A stretch of 64,000 nucleotides of DNA, from the NCBI GenBank assembly GCA_020002185.1, contig CM034543.1, positions 13,818,621 to 13,882,620 on the forward strand, written 5' to 3'. Each line of letters starts with the position of its first letter. Position 1 is the stretch's first letter. This stretch comes from Paraescarpia echinospica. Lineage: Eukaryota; Annelida; Polychaeta; Sabellida; Siboglinidae. Made by a program: the position numbers and the translations under genes. Below, in pieces: positions 1 to 33,480 of this stretch. The notes beneath the pieces are model-generated. The model saw only the letters and a program-made list of their open reading frames with translations, ran no database searches and was not told the DNA's origin.

Positions 1-2
1 CA

Positions 3-596
3 AGAGGAAAAGACAACAACCAGACATATGCAAACCGGAGGAGCTACTCCGAGGCAGTGATTGAGGGGGCAAAGAGAAAAGAGAGAGTGTTTATGGGCGA
101 TTCAATTCTGAGAAAAACAGACAAGACTATATGCGAGGGGAAGGACGTTGTTGTATGTCTACCGGGGGCTAGGATAGAGCATGTGACCGAAAGGGTAGAG
201 AAGGTATTGGGGCATGGCAAGGGAGGGTCTATACTAGTACATGTTGGGACAAACAATGCAGACAAGGAGGGAACAACTGGTATAGTTCAGAAGTACAGAC
301 ATCTAGTGAGGAAGCTAAAGAAGACAAGAGTGGAACAGGTTATTCTCTCAGGAATTTTGCCAGTAATGGGAGGAAGGGGGGCAAGATACAGAAACTGTAA
401 GAGGATGGCGATCAACGCACTAGTTGAGCAGATGTGTGAGGAAGAGGGCGTGGGATTCATAGATTTATGGGGGTACTTTGTTGGGAGAGAAGATATGTAC
501 ATGAGAGATGGCCTCCATCTAAGTGGAAAGGGGCAGCAGTATTCTCAGAGAATCTGCTGCGATCTGTTGACAGTGGGACAGGTTGCATCTATTTAA
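3..596 (+). CDS. CR1 LINE ORF1, C-terminal SGNH/GDSL esterase domain (partial)
   Basis: The frame is open from the left window edge to the TAA at 594-596. The visible protein has SGNH-hydrolase blocks: block I GDSIL at about 93-107, a GTNN block at about 247-258, and the C-terminal DGLHLSGKG block carrying the catalytic Asp and His at about 508-534. In CR1 LINEs ORF1p usually has an N-terminal zinc finger followed by this esterase domain; the missing N-terminus resembles the fragment at 11395-11694. The protein is thought to bind element RNA or act on lipids during retrotransposition. ORF2 starts in another frame and overlaps the last 14 bases. No stops or frameshifts are seen in the part present. 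Confidence 0.82.
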   Translation, partial: RGKDNNQTYANRRSYSEAVIEGAKRKERVFMGDSILRKTDKTICEGKDVVVCLPGARIEHVTERVEKVLGHGKGGSILVHVGTNNADKEGTTGIVQKYRHLVRKLKKTRVEQVILSGILPVMGGRGARYRNCKRMAINALVEQMCEEEGVGFIDLWGYFVGREDMYMRDGLHLSGKGQQYSQRICCDLLTVGQVASI

Positions 597-3475
597 ACTA
601 AATTCGCAGGGGGGACTCGCAGAGAAGCCTGAAACTGGAGGCATAGATAAAGGCAGCAAAAATAATTCAGCAAAGAACAGTCTGGAAAACTGTTCTGAAG
701 CTGGGTATAAATGTGTTTGTTTAAATGCAAGGAGTATAGTAAACAAAAGAAATGAACTAAACATTATGGTAGAAGATATTGACCCTCACATAATAGGTAT
801 AACCGAATCATGGGCAACCACCGATATATCGGATGCCGAATTGGGACTGACAGGATATGTAATGTTTAGGAAAGATAGAATAGGAAGAAGGGGAGGTGGA
901 GTTATTTTATATATTAAAGAATCTATCCAGGCTTATGAAATAAAATTAGACAGAGAAGCAGATTGCGAAGAAGCTGTTTGGTGTAACATAGTTACAGGAA
1001 ACTCAACGTTAACGGTTGGATTAGTTTATCGAAGTCCAAACATAAGCATAGAAGAGAATGAAAAAATACAAAACGCTATAAGGGAAGTGAGCAAACGGGA
1101 CTGTGTTATTATGGGGGATTTTAACCATGGGCATATAAAATGGAAATCTCTACAGAGTATGGGTAGTGAGGACCACAAGTTTTTAGTTTTAGTACAAAAT
1201 AGTTTCCTTTCTCAACATGTGCTAGAACCAACCAGGGGAGAGAATGTGTTAGACTTAGTTTTGTCCTCACAGAATGAATTAGTTGACAATGTTAAATTAT
1301 GTGAGCCTCTTGGAAGTAGTGATCACAACCAGATACATTTTACCATTAAAGTAAAATCAGAAAGAAATAATAAAAAGCAGTTGAGGAGAAATTTCCACAA
1401 AGGAAGATATAAGGAAATGAGGAAATATTTAGCAAAGATAGACTGGAATAATACACTGAAGAATAAGACAGCAACAGAATGCTGGAATATCTTAAAGAAT
1501 GAAATAGAGTGCATCGTAGATAAATTTGTTCCCTTCAAAAAACAAGGGAAACGGACCAGAAAGAAATACTTATCGAAAGAAGCCATTAGAAAAATTAAGT
1601 ATAAACAAATGATGTGGAAGTCTTATAGACGTACTGGCAATGACGAAGACTACAACATTTATAAAGAAGCACTAAACCAAGCTACAGCTGAAATTAGAAA
1701 TTCAAAGAGAAGCTATGAACATAAATTAGCTTGTAATATAAAACATGACAGCAAGAGTTTTTATGCGTATGTTCGAAGCAAACAGAAAGTTCAGGATAAG
1801 GTCGGTCCTCTAGAAGATAGTGCTGGAAATATAATATCAGAAGGATTCTTAATGGCTGAAGACCTAAATGAGTATTTTAGTTCAGTGTTTACCAGAGAAG
1901 ACACTAGTTCACTGCCAGTACCAGAGGCTAAGTTTAAGGGGGCAGAATCAGAATATTTAAGACAGTTAATTGTAACCCCAGAAATGGTAGCTAAGAAAAT
2001 TAGGGCTATGAAGGAAAATAAATCACCTGGAGTGGATGGTATTCCACCCAAACTACTAGTGGAAATTGTAGAACAAATTAGCATACCGCTTGCAACAGTT
2101 TTCAACTTGTCATTAGAAGAGGGAGTGGTTCCTTTAGAATGGAAAGAAGCAAACATTATACCGTTATTTAAAAAGGTTCGAGAAACAAGTCAAATAATTA
2201 TAGACCAGTTAGTTTAACATCGGTGATTTGTAAATTATTAGAAAGACTAATTAAAGATCACATGGTGGATTTTCTTGTTAAACATAACTTGATAAGCCCA
2301 TCTCAACATGGGTTTCTAAAAGCGAGGTCATGCTTAACAAATATGTTATGTTTTTTGGAAGATATCACTAAGTGGGTAGATGATGGATCACCAGTAGATA
2401 TCATCTACTTAGATTTTCAAAAAGCTTTCGACAAAGTGCCACATCAGAGATTACTGCTTAAACTAAAAGCCCATGGCATAGGAAATGGTATAATTAACTG
2501 GATAGAAAAATGGCTGATTGACAGAAGACAACGGGTAGTTGTTGATGGGGAGGCTTCAAACTGGAAATCAGTTTTGAGTGGGGTTCCACAGGGATCAGTA
2601 CTGGGACCTATATTATTCTTAATATATATAAACGATTTGGACGATGATATAGCTAGCAAGGTGTTGAAATTTGCAGATGATACAAAAGTGTTTAGAAGGA
2701 TTAAAAGTGATGGAGATAGACAGCATTTACAAGATGATCTTGACAGGTTGATCAAATGGTCTGAAAAGTGGCAAATGTTGTTCAATTTTGGGAAATGTAA
2801 ATGCCTCACAGGACATGGGAACGAATATGTAGAATATACAATGGGGGGAACTGTACTAAGTACTACTGTAAAAGAAAAAGACTTAGGGTGACAATTAGTG
2901 CTGACATGAAGGTTTCAGAGCAGTGTGGAATTGCAGCTTCAAAGGGAAATCAAATCCTTGGATTGATTAGGCGAAATATAGCATATAAAGAAAAAGAACT
3001 AATAATACCGCTGTACAAAACAATAGTTAGGCCTCATTTAGAATATTGTATACAAGCGTGGAGGCCATACCGCAAGAAGGACATAGATATGCTAGAAAGA
3101 GTACAGAGGAGAGCGACTAAAATGATACCAAAACTGAGGGATCTTAGTTATGAAAAACGCCTAAAAGAATGTGGTTTAACAACACTAGAGACCAGGAGAT
3201 TGAGAGGAGATCAGATAGAAGTGTTTAAAATATTGAATGGTTATGAAAATATTGATAGAAATATGTTTTTTTCAGTTAAGAAAGATAGAAAGACTAGAGG
3301 ACATAAAGTTACATTAGTAAAGGAGCAGTGTAGATTAGACGTGAGAAAGTTCTCATTTTCACAAAGGACTGTAAATGAATGGAACAGATTATCTGATGAT
3401 TGTGTGGGTGCTAGTAGTGTGAATATGTTTAAAAATAAAATCGACACATACCTCAGAAGGGCTGGATATATGTAG
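583..3475 (+). pseudogene. CR1 LINE ORF2: apurinic-like endonuclease plus reverse transcriptase (two frameshifts)
   Basis: The order is endonuclease (about 700-1350), a linker, reverse transcriptase (about 1980-2800) and a C-terminal domain (to 3475). Endonuclease signatures are NARSIV, ITESW, GDFNHGHI and SSDHNQ, the last holding the catalytic Asp-His. RT signatures are NKSPGVDGIPP, YLDFQKAFDKVPH, SGVPQGSVLGP and the catalytic FADDT. Single-base deletions near 2172 (an A run one base shorter than in the copy at 12370) and near 2888 split the frame into 583-2217, 2223-2891 and 2801-3475. Otherwise the protein is full length, so the insertion looks recent. The first in-frame ATG of ORF2 is only at about 766, inside the endonuclease domain. 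Confidence 0.9.
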
Positions 3476-3523
3476 ATAAAAGGGTTGGACTCTCGATAAG
3501 CCAAAGGGCTTCCTTGTCCACCT

Positions 3524-3551
3524 GCCATCTAGAGTTAATTCTCTGGATGGC
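3524..3551 (+). other. CR1 3'-UTR hairpin (copy A)
   Basis: The arms GCCATC and GATGGC flank AGAG-TTAATT-CTCT, giving a nearly uninterrupted stem just before the terminal AATCTTGTTA repeats. Four other copies carry it with compensating base changes, which supports a conserved RNA structure. Confidence 0.75.
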
Positions 3552-3580
3552 AATCTTGTTAAATCTTGTTAAATGATGTA

Positions 3581-4650
3581 AACTTATAATATGATTAAAT
3601 AGTAATTACAATGTTTTCTCTGTTATAACTAAATCATAGATCAAGTATCTTTCTTTCCCTCATCACCAGTCATTCCTGTCCCACTACTGGAGGCTGAGTC
3701 TGACAAACACGTGTTCTATAGTAAGGACACGGGCAGATACGGTCATATGTACCCCTGAGAGTAAAACTAGGCATGCATAACTCTAAATATTAAAGAACAC
3801 GATTGATTAAACCTACGTTAAATGACACACAATTCCTTCATAATACATATCATGGTAATATCATAAGAAAATAACATAATATTGGTTTATAAATTATGTG
3901 ACACTCACCAGTATGTTAAGGATGGCGTCCTACTCAGGTCACATCAGGAGTAAGACCACATTTAAATTTTACATAGGCGGCCATTATAACGTTTCCTTGA
4001 TTTCCTGCAAAATTTGTCTTACGATTTTCTTGAAAATTTCACAGCATATTTAACCTCCATTGACACAAATGCTGTGGAAAACTCGTAAAATTCTCATACC
4101 TCATTTTAAAGGAAAATCCACTCGAACCTAACACCCCTCAATTTCGCCTCAACCTGGTGACGGATTTTGAAATATTGGTGCATGCTGCAAAATAGCCACT
4201 GTGCGAATACGCGAGCGACTAGCGTATATTTATTGCTAACTCGTGAAATATCTAATGCAGTAGGACAGTCAGTATTCACTGGACTAACATGTGCTATGTC
4301 AAAATGCTCGAAACAAATTCACACATCACACCAAAATGGTATTTTCAAGGGCACTCTTTCGGTAATGGCGGACGAATCCTTAATGTGGTCTTACCCCATC
4401 AAAGGGGCAGAGATAGTTAACAGCATCTCACGTGACCACTACCACATGACATATTAACAAACTAGTAATGCATTTAAAATGTATGAAATGGTATCATCTT
4501 AGTCATATACTTAGATAATCCACCAAGATAAGGGAATTATGTCTTGTTCAGTTGTATTATATATTTCACATTTCAATATTACTATATATGCCGGTATGTG
4601 TGTATATGTATGTAATACGTGTATGTGTGTATATAATTATACATAATTTG
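3581..4650. other. Non-coding stretch, nothing recognised
   Basis: AT-rich sequence between LINE copy A and a LINE/SINE tail. A 96-codon open stretch at 4167-4457 has no recognisable domain and is probably chance. Confidence 0.5.
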
Positions 4651-4697
4651 TATTTTTGTAATGCTGTTGGGAAAATAAAATCATCCTTATCCTTAAA
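4651..4697 (+). repeat. Probable LINE/SINE 3' end
   Basis: The pattern TGTAATGCTGTTGGG followed by AAATAAAATCATCCTTATCCTT looks like the AT-rich tail with short tandem units that ends many L2/CR1-type elements. No coding part remains. Confidence 0.35.
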
Positions 4698-4868
4698 GAT
4701 AACATGATAAAAAACACGTATGATAATATGTATATGTATATGGGTGCTGCCACCTTGTGATGGGCAAATACAGCAAAGTGTGCCCTGTCACATTACTTAC
4801 TTACTTACGTATACTTACTTACTAATATAGTGGCAACTGGTGATTGATTATATATATATATATATATA

Positions 4869-4894
4869 CCGTGAACAGCTTGGGCGATATGGTG

Positions 4895-4932
<38 letters not shown>

Positions 4933-4936
4933 ACAC

Positions 4937-4992
<56 letters not shown>

Positions 4993-5018
4993 CACCATAT
5001 CGCCCAAGCTGTTCACGG
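4869..5018. repeat. Perfect palindrome with (CA)n/(TG)n centre
   Basis: The 30 bases at 4869-4898 are the exact reverse complement of 4989-5018. Between them lie a CA run and then a GT run, which are also complementary, so the whole 150 bp can fold into one hairpin. The right arm is the start of the retained RTE reverse-transcriptase coding sequence (GDTISPKLFT), so the left arm is an inverted copy of it. Confidence 0.9.
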
Positions 5019-5885
5019 CAACACCCGAAAGCATATTCCGAAGACTGACCTGGGAAACCAGAGGCTTGATGATAGACGGAGAATATCTCAGCCATCTTCG
5101 CTTCGCCGACGACATATACTCATATGCGCTACTACACCGGAAGAACTACAAAACATGCTGCAGGAGCTAGCTGATGAAAGTGAAAAACAAGGTCTCAAGA
5201 TGAACATCTCGAAGACAAAAGTGATGCTAGAAAATGACACACCAATATATATCAACACGACGCAGATAGAGAACGTTGAAAGCTACGTCTATCTCGGGCA
5301 GCGATACAGTATCAGAGACAAAAACCAAGACAAGGAGATTCAAAGAAGGATCACAGCCGGCTGGACAGCATTCGCCAAACACCGCGACATCTTCAAAGGT
5401 AACTTTGGAACCTGCTTGAAGAGACAAGTCTTCAACTCATGCGTACTTCCAGCGATGACATACGGCGCGGAAACATGGGCACTCACCATCCAGGCAAAGA
5501 ATAAGCTAGCAGCCGCACAAACGAAGATGGAAAGAAGTATGTTAAACATCACATACCGGGAGAGAAAAACAAACATCTGGGTAAGGCAGAAGACAAAGGT
5601 CATAGACGTAATAGAACAAATCAGAAGACAGAAGTGGACCTGGGTAGGGCACATCAGCAGACTACGAGATAACCGATGGACATCGCGTATCACAACCTGG
5701 AGACCTTACGAAGGGAAACGATCTAGAGGAAGACCGGCAAGACGGTGGAGAGACGAACTAGACGAGTACTGGAAGAGCACCATCTGGCAGAGGACAGCGC
5801 AAGACAGGCAGATTTGGAAACGACATGCTGAGGCCTTCGCCCAACCACGGGCTACTACGGCTGCACAATGATGATGATGATGATA
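4989..5885 (+). pseudogene. RTE-type LINE, 5'-truncated reverse transcriptase C-terminal half
   Basis: The frame starts within the RT motif GDTISPKLFT and continues through LRFADDI, where the catalytic ADD is intact. A frame change near 5155 leads into the conserved C-terminal region with VESYVYLGQ, YGAETWAL, WVGHISR and RSRGRPARRWRDEL, ending at a TGA at 5869-5871. The C-terminal blocks match RTE-like elements, which in animal annotations are often mis-called craniofacial development protein 2-like. The element ends in a short GAT microsatellite (to 5885), unlike the GTAA tail of the other RTE copy at 41171. Confidence 0.85.
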
Positions 5886-6349
5886 TAGATAGATATGCAT
5901 ACTATTACTTGTGTTTCATATTGACTGTTGTTTTCTAAATGTTTGTCTTTTTGCTTAATTTTGTTAAGATAACCGATGATTGCCATCCCAAGATCAAGGT
6001 AGGCATTGCGTACATCACTATGTGTTATCTTCTATTAATGAAGCACAATTTACTATCTAATCTGTAGGTGAGTGGTAATATGACACTTTGCTGTATTACC
6101 AGAGCAATATTTAGTATAATAATATGCATTGATGTGTTTCAATATTAATTAATTATTATTAAGTACTATTAATTATCAATATTTATTGTGGAAAATAGTT
6201 AATAAATCCCCTTTTCAATACACTTGGAGCTAATTATGAAGTGAAAAATAATTTTGTATTAATCCATAATGTGTTTATTAATTTTTTTTAGATAAGATAT
6301 GCATACAAATTTAATAAAAACATCAATAAAAAAATTGTTCTAATTTTCA
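5886..6349. other. AT-rich non-coding stretch
   Basis: No open frame or recognisable repeat. A 15 bp block near 6087 (GACACTTTGCTGTATT) is the inverse of one near 4767; this is too short to define an element. Confidence 0.45.
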
Positions 6350-6565
6350 GTGAAGCCGCCTTATAGAAAAACCAGCATTGAGTTGCGGCCGAGAGCCATA
6401 GTTCTTATGGAGCTGATTGTCAGCTGCCGAGAAGTGAGCCGGCAACTGAAGGTGAACGTGAAAACGGTATAAGGCATCAAGAAGCAGCTGACAGAGACGG
6501 GGTCGGTGGCCGACAGAGCACGTAGTGGAAGGCCGAAGAAGATGTCGGTGCGACATGACCGCGCA
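6350..6565 (+). pseudogene. Tc1/mariner transposase N-terminal helix-turn-helix fragment
   Basis: Translation from 6350 gives an N-terminal paired-like HTH: VSCREVSRQLKVNVKTV, an in-frame TAA at about 6470, then IKKQLTETGSVADRARSGRPKKMSV. The GSVADRxRSGRPKK linker between the two HTH units is typical of Tc1-like transposases. The catalytic DDE domain is absent, so this is a dead fragment. The start is preceded by CAG, but no terminal inverted repeat was found. Confidence 0.8.
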
Positions 6566-7503
6566 CTCGTCGGCTATAGCCTTGGCGATCGCCGACTCAC
6601 ATCCCTGTCTGATATCCCCGACTCACATCGCCGACTCACATCACTGTGCTGTTGACAGTGCATACACAAGCAGGTAGTCCGATTTGTACATCACTCGTGC
6701 GAGTTTCAGTATTATTTTAGAGACCATATATCCTGTAGGTGCGGTGGGCCAATATGTATTGCTCATCACAGAATGACCTGTCATGGGAAATTCCCCACCT
6801 TTGCTGATGCCGTTATTTATCATCTCCATGCCATGTACATTTTATATTGACTCTACGCCAGAAAAGGACATTCTGCATAAAGGACATAACAGGCCAAAGA
6901 GGCAGAAAGTGATTCCCAAAACAGTGCTTCGATCGTGTCAACCAAAGTCAAGGGTAGCTCAAAGAAACCAGCATCTGGTAATCAGGTAGATTGTCTGGTG
7001 GGCAGCGATTCCTACAGCAATTCCGCTTCCGGTGAAATGTGGGTGAAATGTATAGCATGTAAAAATGGACGCATAGCGAGTGCACCAATGGCACAACCAG
7101 CTGTTTGTGAGTTTTGGGTTGACAACTTGACAGTGACTGAAACTCTGTGTGGATGCCCTGTTTCGCATTTGAAACCGGCTGGTTTAGGGCACAAACATTT
7201 TGGAGCAATTCAATAAAATGGCATGAATTGTTGAACTGTAAATATTTGTTATTTAATGACGTAATCATCGCATTATACACATTTGTAGTTGTTTGTTATG
7301 TAAGAATAAAATGGATATGCTCCCACTGGTAACAGAAAATTAAAAACCTCCATGAAGATTTTGACACCATCATTATAATACACATTAAGTACAATACGTA
7401 TATATGTGATTAATTCAGTTAATGTAATAACAGTAATATGTTCGAGTGACAGTTGCATCGCGATCCACGTGTTCTTTGCTGTAACGACGTGTCACTATTA
7501 TAA
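6566..7503. other. Unassigned stretch with a possible decayed transposase tail
   Basis: 6589-6640 holds three short repeats of CGCCGACTCACATC type. The open stretch 6935-7216 contains WVKCIACK and CEFW, loosely like the C-terminal zinc-binding end of some DDE transposases. I cannot support a firm assignment. Confidence 0.25.
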
Positions 7504-8275
7504 CTAGCCCCTAGCCACGGAGGAAGTTATATAATAATAATATAAGAACTAGCCCTTGTCTCCCCTATAGAGTAGCGCACACGGAGGAAGTTATATAATA
7601 ATAATATTATAAGAACTAGCCCCTGTCTCCCCTATAGAGTAGCGCACACGGAGGAAGTTATGTAATAATGATATTATAAGAACTAGCCTCTGTCTCCACT
7701 ATAGAGTAGCGCACACGGAGGAAGTTATATAATAATAATAATATTATAAGAACTAGCCCCTGTCTCCCCTATAGAGTAGCGCACACGGAGGAAGTTATAT
7801 AATAATAATAATATTATAAGAACTAGCCCCTGTCTCCCCTATAGAGTAGCGCACACGGAGGAAGTTATGTAATAATAATATTATAAGAACTAGCCCCTCT
7901 CTCTCCTATAGAGTAGCGCACACGGAGGAAGTTATATAATAATAATATTATAAGAACTAGCCCCTGTCTCCCCTATAGAGTAGCGCACACGGAGGAAGTT
8001 ATGTAATAATAATATTATAAGAACTAGCCTCTGTCTCCCCTATAGAGTAGCGAACACGGAGGAAGTTATATAATAATAATATAAGAACTAGCCCTTGTCT
8101 CCCCTATAGAGTAGCGCACACGGAGGAAGTTATATAATAATAATATTATAAGAACTAGCCCCTGTCTCCCCTATAGAGTAGCGCACACGGAGGAAGTTAT
8201 GTAATAATAATATTATAAGAGCTAGCCCCTGTCTCCCCTATAGAGTAGCGCACACGGAGGAAGTTATGTAATAAA
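7504..8275. repeat. Minisatellite, about 12 units of 64-70 bp
   Basis: Each unit contains CGGAGGAAGTTAT, an (ATA)n run, AAGAACTAGCCCC and TGTCTCCCCTATAGAGTAGC. The CGGAGG anchors fall near 7518, 7582, 7649, 7716, 7786, 7856, 7923, 7990, 8057, 8121, 8188 and 8256. Unit lengths are 64, 67 or 70 (the last is about 68), because the internal ATA run expands or shrinks by one triplet. Confidence 0.95.
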
Positions 8276-8449
8276 GCGTGTTGATGCAAACCGGGGCACT
8301 ATTTTCAAATGTGCCCGAAACGCATACTTTTAAAACATTGTTAAACAGAAACGATGTGGAATGATGGATTGCAAAGGCGGTATCACATGTAGATAAAATA
8401 TAGTCACAACGACAAAATGGAGGTGTATCCGTATTCTACACAAGTGTAA

Positions 8450-8455
8450 TTTATT
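8450..8455 (-). terminator. Candidate poly(A) signal of the beta-lactamase-like gene
   Basis: AATAAA on the minus strand, about 220 bases after the stop codon at 8673. It is the nearest canonical signal in the expected direction. No transcript evidence is available. Confidence 0.4.
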
Positions 8456-8672
8456 ATACGATTATTATTAATTGTAAGTAGTTAGTTAGTATCATTAACA
8501 TTTAGGCCTACATGGCGATATGTATCCGGGACCAGCCTGTACACACAATATAAAATGTATATAAAATCATATTCTATTTTATCCACATCGCGGATGTTGC
8601 CCGTAATACCTGCAATTTCTTATAATAGTCGGCGCGCGTGTCCCGCTGGACAGAACACCTAACGATATTCTA

Positions 8673-31507
<22,835 letters not shown>

Positions 31508-31679
31508 TTTGTGTCAATGAAACTCCCTCACTTAATGTCGTCTGCTTGGCCTTGCGAATAGCAACTAGTCATTTCGGACTGAAGAGTTTGTTAAATATAG
31601 GATTGTCGAGCGCTCGAACACTTGACCTAGATATGGCGATAGCGTCATGTATCCGGGAACGGCAAGCGCATGTTGTATG

Positions 31680-33480
31680 GGGTGTGTCTAAAAGCACGAC
31701 CACTCGTGAACATGACGTCAACCGCAAAATGTGTACCTATATTTAGCACTCGCATGGCGCTGCGGCGCTGTGCAGCGCCACGGCAGGAAATAGGTCCTAA
31801 GTGAACATACAATTAGAGATACTTTATATCACATCCATAATAAACTAACAAAACAGTAATTTAAGACATTTTGTGTTAAGCACGCTATACATATGCACGT
31901 TATGATGTCGTGCGGCTCATTCCCAGGTATCACTGTTCACGAACACTCGTTCTTTTAGCCTTTCCTAGGAGGAGAGGCTAAAAGCCCGACCATTCGAGAA
32001 CACTTTTCTAGTACATCCATATTAGGCCTCATATTTAGATATAGTGAAAACTGCTACAGAATGATACTAACGTATTTTTTATTATCCAACAAGAGTAGAT
32101 ATAACATATTGTCGTTCTTTTGTGTCACTGGTCCCGAAAACTCGTTATTTTAGCCTTTGCTAAGGGGAAATGTTAAAAGCCGGAGCATTCAGGACCATTT
32201 AATTTTTTTGTCTATGCCTTACGTATACTTTATATGCTAAACAATGCTAAACTATAGGATAATGGCGTACTTTTTAATTTCCAACAAGCAAAAATATAAC
32301 ATTGTCGTTCCGTTGTGTCACTGCGTGGTCCCGAATAGTCGGGCTTTTAGTTTTTTCTAGGGTGATAGCCAAAAGCCCGACCATTCGGGACCACTTTTTT
32401 AGTCCTTGCATCATATATACATTGTATATACTCTATAAACTGAACAATGCCATAGTAGGATAATGGGGACGTTTTACTTTCCAACAAGAAAAAATATAAC
32501 ATCATCGTTCCTTAAGTAGTGTCACTATACATGGTCCCGAAAACTCGGGTATTTCGGCTTTGCTATGGTGAAATGCTAAAAGCCCGACCATTCGGGACCA
32601 CTTTTTTTAGTCCATACATCATAAGCCTTGTATCTTATACTTGTATACTACATCGAACAATGTTACACTATTTAATTACGTATTATTTAAATTTTCGTCG
32701 TTCCTTTTAGATTGTCACCGGTCCGGAAAACAAATTTGTTGGCCTTTGCATACTAGGGTGAAAGACGAGCGTTCTTGACCAATGGTCGAGGTCTACTATA
32801 TACATTCTGTCTATGGACACGCGTTCGACGAAATGATTACTATTTTCATAATTGATGTGTAATTGTCAATTATGTGACAGGTTTTAATGAATAGTCACGC
32901 GAGCGTGTGCGTGCGTGCGCGCGCGCGCGTGTGTGTATGCGTGTAGACTATATGTGTGTGCGCGTGCGTGTGTTTGTTTGCGTGTGCATGCGTATGTGTG
33001 CGTGTGTGTTTCGTTGCGCGTGCGTGCGTGTGTGCATGCGTGCGGGTCATGCGCCCAGTTGCGAAACAGTCGGCCGGGTCTTCTCGATCGGGGAGTGAAG
33101 TCCAATCTCAAAAAACTCCGTCATTTCGATGGTCACAAGTTGACAACAAACACATGTATGGACAACGATTGTTCCACGCGTACTGTAGTCTTTCTTAAGT
33201 TACTTAATGAAGCAATGAAGAAGTAATTTACCACTTGTATTAGGACCATTCGGAACCATTTCCCTAGTGCATACATAGAATGCGTTATGATGTATTTATA
33301 TACTATAAACAACAATTTAACAATATTACATTAGTATCCTACTGTATGGCCGGATAGTAATGTAGTATTGTTAAATTGTCCAACATCGGTGAACATATAT
33401 CCGTCAGTCCCGTGTGTCACTGTTCACGAAAACTCGGGCTTTTAGCCTTTCCTAGGCATTATGAGATCGTCCATCCTTTA
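31680..33480. repeat. Tandem array of about 196 bp units, each with a hairpin
   Basis: Hairpin centres recur near 31960, 32155, 32355, 32560 and, decayed, 32745, with half units near 31695, 33250 and 33440. Each has GGTCCCGAA, CTCGGGCTTTTAGCC, a loop with CTAGG, then GGCTAAAAGCCCGA and CATTCGGGACC. Between hairpins the units share TCCAACAAG, ATATAACAT and TCGTTCC. A TG/CG microsatellite (32896-33048) interrupts the array. Confidence 0.85.

Larger units (their letters stand above)
1..3580 (+). mobile_element. CR1-type LINE, copy A (5' end outside window)
   Basis: A non-LTR retrotransposon lies in sense orientation: the end of ORF1 (esterase domain), a complete ORF2 (endonuclease plus reverse transcriptase) and a 3' UTR with a hairpin and a short direct-repeat tail (AATCTTGTTA repeated). 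It is the best preserved of five related copies here; ORF2 is broken by only two single-base deletions, near 2172 and 2888. An ORF1 esterase domain and a short 3' tandem-repeat tail instead of poly(A) are known CR1-clade features. The left end runs out of the window. Confidence 0.9.

Noticed and set aside
1323..1586. Open frames antisense to LINE ORF2 (also 1791-2156, 2444-2809, 10069-10296 and 12153-12389)
   Set aside because: Shadows of the reverse-transcriptase coding strand, recurring in every LINE copy.
4167..4457. 96-residue open frame
   Set aside because: No domain, no splice partner, ordinary chance length in AT-rich DNA.
4822..5170. HTHTHT and VCVCVC open frames (also at 9286, 14469, 22189, 24494, 25243, 28419, 32884, 54588 and 63079)
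   Set aside because: Translations of CA/TG microsatellites; low complexity and not conserved coding.
4750..6105. Possible terminal inverted repeats AATACAGCAAAGTGT / ACACTTTGCTGTATT
   Set aside because: Only 15 bp, flanks do not extend, and the interior is an RTE fragment with its own explanation.
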